From Oscillospiraceae bacterium (GTDB lineage Bacteria > Bacillota > Clostridia > Oscillospirales > Oscillospiraceae): 7,710 nt of DNA. The first letter of the stretch is position 1, and each line of letters starts with the position of its first letter. The stretch spans positions 1 through 7,710 of the forward strand of contig WQRL01000065.1 in NCBI GenBank assembly GCA_009786775.1. The letters run 5' to 3'. The notes under the pieces were generated by a model. It saw nothing but the letters and a program-made list of their open reading frames with translations. It had not been told where the DNA came from and made no database searches. Position numbers and translations under genes: made by a program. Shown one piece after another: positions 1-5,775 of the stretch.

Positions 1-1
1 C

Positions 2-2365
2 CCGGTTATACTGGCTACGGTGGAAGCGATAATTGACGGCATAGAAGATGACTCACTCTTCCACTATGCATGGGCTTCAGGCGATGATTATTCGCTCTTT
101 CTCCTGCTGAGCGGGCCTCTTGCAAGGGAACTTGACTTCTACACGTCCAGAGGCGCATTTGGACCGGGCACGACAATACAATCCACAATAGGCCGCGCAG
201 TGCTTCTCTCCTTCCAAAACATCGGGCACAACACAAGGGGAGATGTAAACACAGGCCGCGCCGGAGCTGCATGGGGCTTTACAGGCATTGTAATGGCTGA
301 AAATATGTCAGAAGCACCCGGCCACATAAACCCTGAGTTTCCCGTCAGATGGGAAGAGCACCACGAGGCCATGGGCTTTAACGCCTCCGACAGTGTTGTG
401 ACGGTTGCAGCAGTAGGACGATATGCAGAAATGCACGACACCGTGCGCGGATGGATATTCAATTTCTACGGCGGCTACTTGCTCACACCCGGCCACTGGA
501 TGCTCAGGGATGCCAGAGTTAACTTCCTGGGTGCCCCTGTTGATGCTCAGGGCGGCGTCCACTCACTGGATAACACCCGGCGCAACGCACTGCCGGAAAA
601 CCCGAGATCCAGCAGAGACGCCACCTTCCTCATTTACAACCCGGACAATATGGCAGCGCTCATAACAAGGCCTGAGGCCATCGGGATTACTGCCACCGGC
701 GTTGGCCACGAGCCTACCACCGGTCACTCCCGCTTGGAGTTTGACTTCGGCAGGCCTATAATCGGAGGCGCTCATGCACACGGCCCCTCTGATGAGTTCC
801 ACGGGCCGGCAATACCCGGGGGCGACGGAGCCACATCGGCAAACACACAGGCAAACATTTTGCTTGGCAACATCGTCTTAGGCCCGGATGGTCCTGAGTG
901 GGGCTCTCGGGAGCTTATAAGACAGTGGTTTGCAAATCACGGAATTTCCGGAGATTACTTAAATAACCCGGCTCACTCAAACAGGCTGCTGACCTTTGTA
1001 GATGTCCAAAGACCTTCAAATGCAGATGCCGAATTTATTCCTTTTGCGGCACATGCAAATGTGGTAATGCCTCTAATCGCCGGTCAATACCCGTCATATG
1101 GCCGTGGCTTTCAGAGCAAGGGGTTGGGCATGGATGCGATGCGTAGCCAGCAAATCACGGGCGCAATATTGACTACGGAAGGGCGCGCCACACCGGCAGC
1201 ATCAGCACCGGCAGACTTCACAGCAACAATAACAGGTTCAAACCAAGTGACACTCGCATGGCAGGCTCCTGCGCGCGCAGGAGGCACAGTACTGCGTTTT
1301 GAAGTTTCTGCCGACGACGGAGCCACCTGGATTACAGCAAGCAGCCAGACCGGCCATGTAATGGACGGCCTGGATTTAGATGCTGACAACCGCTTTGTTG
1401 TCAGAGCTGTAACTAACATAAGCAACGCAGCGGTATACGTCTGGTACAGCGGACCCGGCGCTGACAGCATCCCGGACAGGCAGGGCACCGACCTTCGCCT
1501 TTCAACCCGTGGAAGCGGGCGCGGAGCGCAAGCCAGGGCAATTGCACAACCTCCAATTGATGATGTGCCAGACCCGGATCCAGACCCAGACCCAGATCCA
1601 GACCCGGATCCAGACCCGGACCCAGGTCCGGGACATGACCCGGGGCCCGGACAGGTTGTGGCACAACCTCCAGCCGTGCAGCCTGAGCCTGATGAGCCAT
1701 CCGCACCTGGCAACATCAGCCCCCTATTCATGATTGGCGACCAAGCCGGTAACTTCCGCCCGGGAGCAAATATAACAAGAGCGGAAGCCGCAGCAGTGCT
1801 CACCAGAACCCAGCTTCTGGACTTTGAAGTGGGCGTTAACACCTTGCCAGAAGGCATGGCCACATTTAATGTGTTCTCTGATGTAAACCGAGGTAACTGG
1901 CATTACTTCTACATCGCATGGGCATATGATGCCGGCCTTGTCCAAGGCTTTGAAGGCCGGTTCCGCCCGAACGACACAATCACCAGAGAAGAATTTGCAG
2001 CCTTGTTTGCACGCACAATGACTGTGCGCCAGGCGGGCAGCACCCCATTTGCAGATGCGGCGGATATCAGCGCATGGGCCAGAGGCTATGTGTACACAGT
2101 CTACCGCGAAGACCTTATGGTGGGTAACGCTGCCGGTGAATTTAACCCAAGGGCAAACATCACCCGCGCCGAAGTCGCCACAGTGGTAAGCCGTATCTTG
2201 GGCAGAATCGACACTGCAAATTCACTCACCGCGCTCTATGCAGCCAACACGCCTCAGCCGCGTGCATTCCCGGATGTCAGAGGTAATGAGTGGTTCTCAG
2301 ACTCAGTCATCGCAGCGACAAACGACTTCTTCTTCCCCGCAGAAACATATTCAGAAAACGGCTAA
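2..2365 (+). CDS. SLH-domain cell-surface protein, 5' partial
   Basis: The reading frame is open from base 2 through the GTG at 20, so the start lies before the window; 787 codons are visible, ending in TAA. Counting the codon at base 2 as residue 1, residues 1 to about 392 form a globular region without a confident assignment. Residues 37-65 (SGPLAREL... then GPGTTIQSTIGR at 54-65) and a later AEN segment resemble, from memory, the conserved protein family encoded beside UGSC-motif (seleno)proteins. Residues about 396-492 look like a fibronectin type III domain (VTLAWQAP, FEVSADDGATW, RFVVRAVTN). Nine Pro-Asp pairs at 523-540 and a Pro/Gly-rich stretch form a linker. SLH signatures follow: NITRAE at 590, TITREE at 659 and NITRAE at 719, then the beginning of another repeat (FPDV..NEWF). 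SLH modules normally bind pyruvylated wall polymers, so the protein should sit on the cell surface. No catalytic activity can be named. The SLH call is strong; the N-terminal family is tentative. Confidence 0.85.
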   Translation, partial: PVILATVEAIIDGIEDDSLFHYAWASGDDYSLFLLLSGPLARELDFYTSRGAFGPGTTIQSTIGRAVLLSFQNIGHNTRGDVNTGRAGAAWGFTGIVMAENMSEAPGHINPEFPVRWEEHHEAMGFNASDSVVTVAAVGRYAEMHDTVRGWIFNFYGGYLLTPGHWMLRDARVNFLGAPVDAQGGVHSLDNTRRNALPENPRSSRDATFLIYNPDNMAALITRPEAIGITATGVGHEPTTGHSRLEFDFGRPIIGGAHAHGPSDEFHGPAIPGGDGATSANTQANILLGNIVLGPDGPEWGSRELIRQWFANHGISGDYLNNPAHSNRLLTFVDVQRPSNADAEFIPFAAHANVVMPLIAGQYPSYGRGFQSKGLGMDAMRSQQITGAILTTEGRATPAASAPADFTATITGSNQVTLAWQAPARAGGTVLRFEVSADDGATWITASSQTGHVMDGLDLDADNRFVVRAVTNISNAAVYVWYSGPGADSIPDRQGTDLRLSTRGSGRGAQARAIAQPPIDDVPDPDPDPDPDPDPDPDPDPGPGHDPGPGQVVAQPPAVQPEPDEPSAPGNISPLFMIGDQAGNFRPGANITRAEAAAVLTRTQLLDFEVGVNTLPEGMATFNVFSDVNRGNWHYFYIAWAYDAGLVQGFEGRFRPNDTITREEFAALFARTMTVRQAGSTPFADAADISAWARGYVYTVYREDLMVGNAAGEFNPRANITRAEVATVVSRILGRIDTANSLTALYAANTPQPRAFPDVRGNEWFSDSVIAATNDFFFPAETYSENG
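1187..1480 (+). other. Fibronectin type III-like domain region
   Basis: This is a domain within the surface protein. The pattern Ala-Pro-rich lead, VTLAWQAP, then FEVSADDGATW and a final RFVVRAVTN strand fits the seven-strand Fn3 sandwich found in bacterial extracellular proteins. It probably acts as a spacer between the globular region and the wall anchor. The boundaries are approximate and judged by eye. Confidence 0.6.
1568..1621 (+). repeat. Nine-copy Pro-Asp hexanucleotide repeat
   Basis: Nine consecutive CCN-GAY codon pairs encode a Pro-Asp linker between the Fn3-like domain and the SLH modules, followed by a Pro/Gly-rich tail to about base 1650. The copies differ at third positions (CCA/CCG, GAC/GAT), and blocks such as CCAGACCCGGAT recur, so the tract probably grew by duplication. 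Such acidic proline-rich linkers are common in wall-spanning proteins, and the copy number may vary between strains. Confidence 0.85.
1724..2335 (+). other. SLH cell-wall anchoring region (about three motifs)
   Basis: Three SLH cores are visible as ITRAE or ITREE signatures, each followed by a hydrophobic helix (AAAVLTR, FAALFAR, VATVVSR) and preceded by an F-x-P turn (NFRPGAN, RFRPNDT, EFNPRAN). The first motif lacks its leading half. After the third, FPDVRGNEWFSDSVI starts another repeat that is cut short by the stop codon. SLH triplets normally anchor proteins non-covalently to secondary cell-wall polymer. Confidence 0.88.
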
Positions 2366-2392
2366 GAATAGTTAGAGCCTAGCATTGGGCAA

Positions 2393-2412
2393 CCTGCCGC
2401 AAAATGCGCAGG
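2393..2412 (+). other. Short stem-loop after the surface-protein gene
   Basis: CCTG (2393-2396) pairs with CAGG (2409-2412), and CGC (2398-2400) pairs with GCG (2406-2408), leaving one bulged C and an AAAAT loop. It starts 28 bases after the TAA stop. No U-tract follows, so it may be an RNA 3'-end stabiliser or a chance structure. Confidence 0.4.
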
Positions 2413-2426
2413 AGCAAAGCATCAGA

Positions 2427-2466
2427 CCCCTGCATATGGAGAGCATATTTGCTCCATATGCAGGGG
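2427..2466. repeat. Perfect 15-bp inverted repeat, 10-base loop
   Basis: CCCCTGCATATGGAG (2427-2441) is the exact reverse complement of CTCCATATGCAGGGG (2452-2466), with a 10-base loop between them. An outer pair, GAGCA (2412-2416) and TGCTC (2476-2480), sits nearly symmetrically around it and makes an imperfect 69-base palindrome. The stem is strong enough to stop or stabilise transcripts, but no T-run follows, so it is not a textbook intrinsic terminator. It could be a bidirectional transcript end or a copy of a dispersed palindromic repeat. Confidence 0.8.
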
Positions 2467-2551
2467 CTCTCATTGTGCTCAAGTACCTCCTACGCGAAGC
2501 CGGCCCGGAGAAAGGCGGTAAACCGCAGCTCTACCGCAACTTCGTATATTT

Positions 2552-2565
2552 CAATAAATTTATTG
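2552..2565. promoter_or_regulatory. 14-base AT-rich palindrome, possible operator
   Basis: CAATAAATTTATTG is a perfect palindrome in the AT-rich part of the spacer. It overlaps the possible -35 hexamer TTGTAT at 2563-2568. A dimeric repressor could bind here, but AT-rich palindromes also arise by chance and no regulator is encoded nearby. Confidence 0.35.
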
Positions 2566-2592
2566 TATATTCTGATACAAATTTGATACAAT
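2563..2592 (+). promoter_or_regulatory. Possible upstream promoter for ABC operon
   Basis: TTGTAT (2563-2568) and TACAAT (2587-2592) are spaced by 18 bases, matching a sigma-A promoter with imperfect hexamers. The two TGATACAA repeats lie in the spacer and overlap the -10, so these bases could instead be protein-binding sites. This would give a leader of about 100 bases for the binding-protein gene. Confidence 0.35.
2573..2591 (+). repeat. TGATACAA direct repeats with 11-base period
   Basis: TGATACAA occurs at 2573-2580 and again at 2584-2591, exactly 11 bases apart, which places both copies on the same face of the helix. The upstream TTGTAT (2563-2568) is an inverted partner of the first ATACAA. 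The arrangement suggests a regulator site controlling the ABC operon. Confidence 0.45.
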
Positions 2593-2639
2593 ATTAACAT
2601 AATTTTAACACATTTTGCATATACCTCTCAATGCTTTAA

Positions 2640-2648
2640 TGCTATAAT
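2640..2648 (+). promoter_or_regulatory. Extended -10 promoter of ABC importer operon
   Basis: TGCTATAAT has a consensus TATAAT at 2643-2648 preceded by the extended -10 TGn. No good -35 lies at the usual distance; TTGCAT at 2615-2620 is 22 bases away, which is too far. Extended -10 promoters can work without a -35. Transcription would start near 2655, leaving a leader of about 44 bases before the ATG at 2699. Confidence 0.6.
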
Positions 2649-2698
2649 TCTTTGCAAGCGAAGTTCACAACTTTAATGAATAAAAGAGAGGACACAAC

Positions 2699-3832
2699 AT
2701 GAAATCGAAACTACTAACCGCAGCTTTACTTTCTCTGTGTACGTTACTTTTACTCGCAGGCTGTTCGCAGCCCTCCGGTGAGCAAGCCCCTGAAGCGCAG
2801 CCTTTGCCTGATTTGGTTATAGGCTATACCTTTTCCAACCATCATGAGCCCATACTCGTTGCCGCGTCAATGGGTGATGCTTTCGCCGACAGAGGCGTTT
2901 ATTTAAGAGAAGTTATTGAAAGAGAGAGATATATCCTCATCGTTGATGGCAACGAACGTGCAAACATTGAACTCGTTGTCGCCGGAACCGGCGGAGAGGT
3001 TGTAACCATGATGGAAATGGGTCATGTGAATATGGGCTTTAAGTCCATTGGCTTGCCTATGTCAAGCATTGACCAAGGTGCTTCTATGAGGGTTTTAGGC
3101 CCCGTCCATGTCGATGGTTTCGGACTTATTGCCAGCCACGAGGTGCCTGCTGAAAACTTCGATGAGTTTGTCGCTTTTGTACAGGCGCAAGAACTGCCTG
3201 TGAGGATTGGGCATCACCAGCCAAACAATTCAGCGGTAATACTGTTTATGGAATCTTGCAGGTTGCTTGGGCTGAGCGTTACTGAAGATCCGACGGATTT
3301 GACTGCCGATATTTTGATGGTCAATATGCGCGGCCTTGCAAACTTAATCCCGGCGATTGACAGCGGTGAGGTAGATGCTTGGATTGGGCCATCTCCATTT
3401 CCTGAAATGGCAGTGCTCAACGATGTGGGCAATCTAATAATAGACCTTAAAGACCTGCCTCCCGGCGGACGCTGGACGGATTTCCCCTGCTGCGTATTTT
3501 CAGCGACAAACGCCACTTTAGACGAGCACCGTGAGATTGTAGAATATCTTTACAAGCTACTTACAATAAGCGCCGAGTTTGCAAACGGCAACAGAGATGT
3601 GGCAGGGCGGATTTCCGCTGATTGGACAGGAGTGCTTGAAGAGGCTGCAATAAACACCATGACTGTATTTTCAACAGATGTCACCCAAAGCTGGCTTGAT
3701 CACGCTGCGCTGACTCTGTCTGTCTTGCAGGCTGACGGCACCATTTCCGGCGCATTTGAGGGCAGGGATTTAAGCGAAATTATGGACGAACTATTTGATC
3801 TTTCAGTTTTCGAAAATGCGCGCAACAGATAG
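2699..3832 (+). CDS. ABC importer substrate-binding lipoprotein (SsuA/NMT1-like)
   Basis: This 377-residue protein captures a small solute outside the membrane and hands it to the permease encoded next. A basic start and hydrophobic stretch lead to the lipobox L19-A20-G21-C22, so Cys22 should be lipid-modified and the protein membrane-tethered. The mature part begins LPDLVIGYTFSNHHEPILVAA, the first strand and helix typical of SsuA/TauA/NrtA and NMT1-type binding proteins. Later segments (VVAGTGGEVVTMMEMGHVNMGF, SGEVDAWIGPSPF) match the family pattern of ligand-cleft loops. Vicinal Cys264-Cys265 occur in FPCCVF. The ATG has a GAGAGG site seven bases upstream, and its promoter is likely at 2640-2648. 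The stop overlaps the permease start. The substrate cannot be read from the sequence: sulfonate, taurine, nitrate, pyrimidine precursor and other small anions are all handled by relatives. Confidence 0.85.
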   Translation: MKSKLLTAALLSLCTLLLLAGCSQPSGEQAPEAQPLPDLVIGYTFSNHHEPILVAASMGDAFADRGVYLREVIERERYILIVDGNERANIELVVAGTGGEVVTMMEMGHVNMGFKSIGLPMSSIDQGASMRVLGPVHVDGFGLIASHEVPAENFDEFVAFVQAQELPVRIGHHQPNNSAVILFMESCRLLGLSVTEDPTDLTADILMVNMRGLANLIPAIDSGEVDAWIGPSPFPEMAVLNDVGNLIIDLKDLPPGGRWTDFPCCVFSATNATLDEHREIVEYLYKLLTISAEFANGNRDVAGRISADWTGVLEEAAINTMTVFSTDVTQSWLDHAALTLSVLQADGTISGAFEGRDLSEIMDELFDLSVFENARNR

Positions 3833-4724
3833 GACACCGGAAAACAACATACTCCGGCATCACTCACGCTTTAGGCATAACATTGTTTTGCGCATAATCT
3901 ATAAGGCGTTATTGTCGGCAATTGTGCCCATGCTGTTTTTGCTATTTTGGCACAGCCGCGCGATAGGAATTGACAATCCGCTAAGACTTCCGCCAATCTC
4001 CAATATACTTGACATTATGCTAAACCCAATGGAAAATGTCATAGGAATAGGCTCAATTTGGAGAAACACTTACATAAGCCTCATCCGCGTTTTGCTTGGC
4101 TACACCGTTGCTGCGCTTGTGGCTGTACCCCTCGGCATAATCATTGGGTATAGCCGCGTAGCCAAGCGGATGCTGCTTCCTTTTTTGAGTTTTTTCCGCT
4201 CAATCCCCCCCATTGCCTGGGTTCCATTGGTGCTCGCATGGTTTGGGATTACCAGTGCAGCAACCATCCTCGGGGTGGCTATAACTCACCCTAGTTTTCT
4301 GATTTTGAACAATCTGCGCATTTCCATGCTGGCAATCATCTTTTTGGGAGCTTTTTTTCCCATCTTAAACAATACAATCTTCGGGATTGAAAGTGTCCGC
4401 AAGTCATATGTTGACGCTGTGCGCTCCATGGGCGCAGGCCCCGTTGCACTAATAACAAAGGTTTACATCCCTCACGCCATGCCTACAATTTTTACAGGCT
4501 TGCAGGTGGGACTGGGCACTGCGTGGCAAACGCTTGTCGGTGCTGAAATGCTTCCTGGCAGTATTGCCGGACTTGGATTTATGATTACCCACGCCTACCA
4601 AGTTATGCGCATTGACGTGGTTATCTCAGGTATGGTTAGCATAAGCATCGTAGGAGCTATTTTGTATGCGGCCAGCCATGTAATAGGCAATCTTTGCTTT
4701 AAGTGGAAAACTCAAGGGAAGTAG
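3816..4724 (+). CDS. ABC importer permease (SsuC/TauC-like)
   Basis: This is the membrane channel subunit of the importer. I prefer the ATG at 3816 (302 residues); an in-frame TTG at 3795 would add seven residues. From 3816 the gene overlaps the binding-protein gene by 17 bases, with no clear ribosome binding site, which suggests translational coupling. A polar, basic tail of about 25 residues precedes the first membrane segment (residues about 27-46, SAIVPMLFLLFW). Further hydrophobic segments follow, including VALVAVPLGIIIGY-type and IVGAILYAASHVIG stretches. The cytoplasmic EAA loop that docks on the ATPase is visible near residues 196-216: SYVDAVRSMGAG followed by VYIPHAMP. GTAWQTLVGAEM follows, also typical of the nitrate/sulfonate permease family (BPD_transp_1 fold). 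Substrate specificity is unknown. Confidence 0.87.
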   Translation: MRATDRTPENNILRHHSRFRHNIVLRIIYKALLSAIVPMLFLLFWHSRAIGIDNPLRLPPISNILDIMLNPMENVIGIGSIWRNTYISLIRVLLGYTVAALVAVPLGIIIGYSRVAKRMLLPFLSFFRSIPPIAWVPLVLAWFGITSAATILGVAITHPSFLILNNLRISMLAIIFLGAFFPILNNTIFGIESVRKSYVDAVRSMGAGPVALITKVYIPHAMPTIFTGLQVGLGTAWQTLVGAEMLPGSIAGLGFMITHAYQVMRIDVVISGMVSISIVGAILYAASHVIGNLCFKWKTQGK

Positions 4725-4732
4725 GTGGTGTC

Positions 4733-5500
4733 ATGGATATTGCAGATGCTGTTAATGCTATTGAGGTCAGCAGTGTTTCCAAAACATTTTTTGGCGAAAA
4801 AGGTATGGTTGTAAAAGCTCTCGATGCGATATGCCTTGATATCAGGCCACATGAGTTTGTCTGTATTTTAGGCAGCAGCGGTTGTGGTAAATCAACTCTT
4901 CTAAACCTAATGGCGGGGCTCATTTCTGCCGATGGCGGAATGATTAAGGTCTTGGGAAATACCATCAAAAAGCCAATCCGTGAGGCTCAGATGGTTTTTC
5001 AGGAATATTCGCTCCTGCCTTGGAGAACCGTGCTTGATAATGTCAGCCTCAGCCTGGAACTGGGCGGAGTTAGCAAAAAGGAACGCCACCACAGAGCAAG
5101 GCAGCTACTGAACTCCTTTGGCTTGGATGAGTTTTGCAACAGCTACCCGCATGAGCTTTCCGGCGGAATGAGGCAACGGGCTGCAATAGCACGAGCTTTG
5201 TCAACAGGGCCCGATGTCCTTTATATGGATGAACCTTTTGGCGCCCTTGATGCGCACACCCGCCTTAAAATGCAGCAGGAGCTCTTAAACTACTGGCTTG
5301 GGGAAAAAAAGACAGTTGTATTCGTTACCCACAGTGTCGAAGAGGCTGTTTTCTTAGGAACCCGGATTATTGTGCTGGGTGGCAGGCCCGGTACAATAAG
5401 GAAGGATATTGCCATTGAACTTAACTACCCGAGAAACCGGTGGCATAGTGAATTTGGGGATTATTGCAGTAGCCTTTTGCAGGCTATGGAATCTCCTTAA
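4733..5500 (+). CDS. ABC importer ATPase (SsuB/TauB-like)
   Basis: This 255-residue subunit hydrolyses ATP to drive the importer. All diagnostic motifs are present and intact: Walker A GSSGCGKST at 47-55, Q-loop Gln90 (VFQEYSLLPW), signature LSGGM at 142-146, Walker B ending in D166-E167 (LYMDEPF), D-loop ALD at 171-173 and switch His200 (FVTHSVEEA). The LLPW after the Q-loop and THSVEEAVFLG after the switch are usual for nitrate/sulfonate/taurine importer ATPases. I chose ATG 4733, which has AGGTGG four bases upstream and lies eight bases after the permease stop. An in-frame GTG at 4703 would add ten residues, overlap the permease by 22 bases and lacks a clear ribosome binding site. The gene is the last of the three-gene operon. 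No convincing terminator follows. Confidence 0.92.
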   Translation: MDIADAVNAIEVSSVSKTFFGEKGMVVKALDAICLDIRPHEFVCILGSSGCGKSTLLNLMAGLISADGGMIKVLGNTIKKPIREAQMVFQEYSLLPWRTVLDNVSLSLELGGVSKKERHHRARQLLNSFGLDEFCNSYPHELSGGMRQRAAIARALSTGPDVLYMDEPFGALDAHTRLKMQQELLNYWLGEKKTVVFVTHSVEEAVFLGTRIIVLGGRPGTIRKDIAIELNYPRNRWHSEFGDYCSSLLQAMESP

Positions 5501-5562
5501 AAACTGCTCAAAAACAAAGGCCTCACGCTAAGTTTGAACAATTTTCATTTGACGCTTTTTGC

Positions 5563-5591
5563 TTGCAAAAGCTATAGCCGTGTGATATAAT
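5563..5591 (+). promoter_or_regulatory. selC promoter
   Basis: TTGCAA (5563-5568) and consensus TATAAT (5586-5591) are separated by the optimal 17 bases, and TGA just before the -10 supplies an extended -10 TGn. Transcription should start near 5598, leaving a leader of about 18 bases before the mature tRNA 5' end at 5616. This makes selC independent of the ABC operon. Confidence 0.8.
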
Positions 5592-5615
5592 GCGACAGAT
5601 TTATAACATATATAT

Positions 5616-5713
5616 GGGAGCGTTTCTGGTCTGGTGGCCGGCTCGGACTTCAAATCCGATGCAAGGCGGTTCACGCCGTCTTGGGTGTGTTCGATTCGCA
5701 CACGTTCCCGCCA
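5616..5713 (+). tRNA. selC: tRNA-Sec (UCA anticodon)
   Basis: This 98-base gene folds as a bacterial selenocysteine tRNA. The acceptor stem has 8 bp (5616-5623 with 5702-5709, one G-U), which together with a 5-bp T stem (5685-5689 with 5697-5701) makes the 13-bp helix SelB recognises. The D stem has 6 bp (5626-5631 with 5636-5641) and a four-base TGGT loop. The anticodon loop CTTCAAA (5648-5654) carries TCA at 5650-5652, which reads UGA. The long variable arm has an 8-bp stem (5662-5669 with 5676-5683). The T loop is TTCGATT, the discriminator is G5710 and CCA is encoded at 5711-5713. It is charged with serine, converted to selenocysteyl-tRNA by SelA, and delivered by SelB, whose gene starts 62 bases downstream. 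No terminator is seen in that gap, so the two may be co-transcribed. Confidence 0.97.
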
Positions 5714-5760
5714 AATTAAATTAAAAACCCATGTGCCTCTATATAAACCTGCGTTAGATG

Positions 5761-5768
5761 AAAGGAGG
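5761..5768 (+). promoter_or_regulatory. Ribosome binding site deciding the selB start
   Basis: AAAGGAGG is a near-perfect Shine-Dalgarno sequence seven bases before the TTG at 5776. It lies inside the frame that begins at the ATG at 5758, so that ATG would place the ribosome binding site within its own coding region and has none of its own. This favours TTG 5776. Confidence 0.85.
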
Positions 5769-5775
5769 CGTTTTT

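Larger units (their letters stand above)
2366..2698 (+). other. Gene-free spacer with hairpins and control sites
   Basis: This 333-base spacer separates the surface-protein gene from the ABC importer operon. The first half holds two adjacent hairpins (2393-2412 and 2427-2466) and a small GCGG/CCGC stem (2515-2526). The second half is strongly AT-rich, with a 14-base palindrome at 2552-2565, phased direct repeats at 2573-2591 and promoter-like hexamers. An open frame of 70 codons crosses it from a TTG at 2385, but it has no ribosome binding site and contains the palindromes, so I do not call it a gene. Confidence 0.7.

Noticed and set aside
1111..1863. A 250-codon open frame on the - strand with a Gly-Ser repeat
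   Set aside because: It is the antisense of the Fn3, Pro-Asp and SLH coding region. The Gly-Ser run is only the complement of the Pro-Asp repeat, and the + strand frame has clear domains.
2385..2597. A 70-codon open frame on the + strand in the spacer after the surface-protein gene
   Set aside because: It starts at a TTG with no ribosome binding site, and much of it is the palindrome region. The translation shows no recognisable domain.
5501..5562. A terminator for the ABC operon
   Set aside because: I looked for a GC-rich stem followed by a T-run between the ATPase stop and the selC promoter. There are T-rich stretches but no convincing stem.
5616..5713. selC as an integration site for a mobile element
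   Set aside because: tRNA-Sec genes can serve as attachment sites, but the flanks show no duplicated tRNA 3' end, integrase or other mobility gene in this window.
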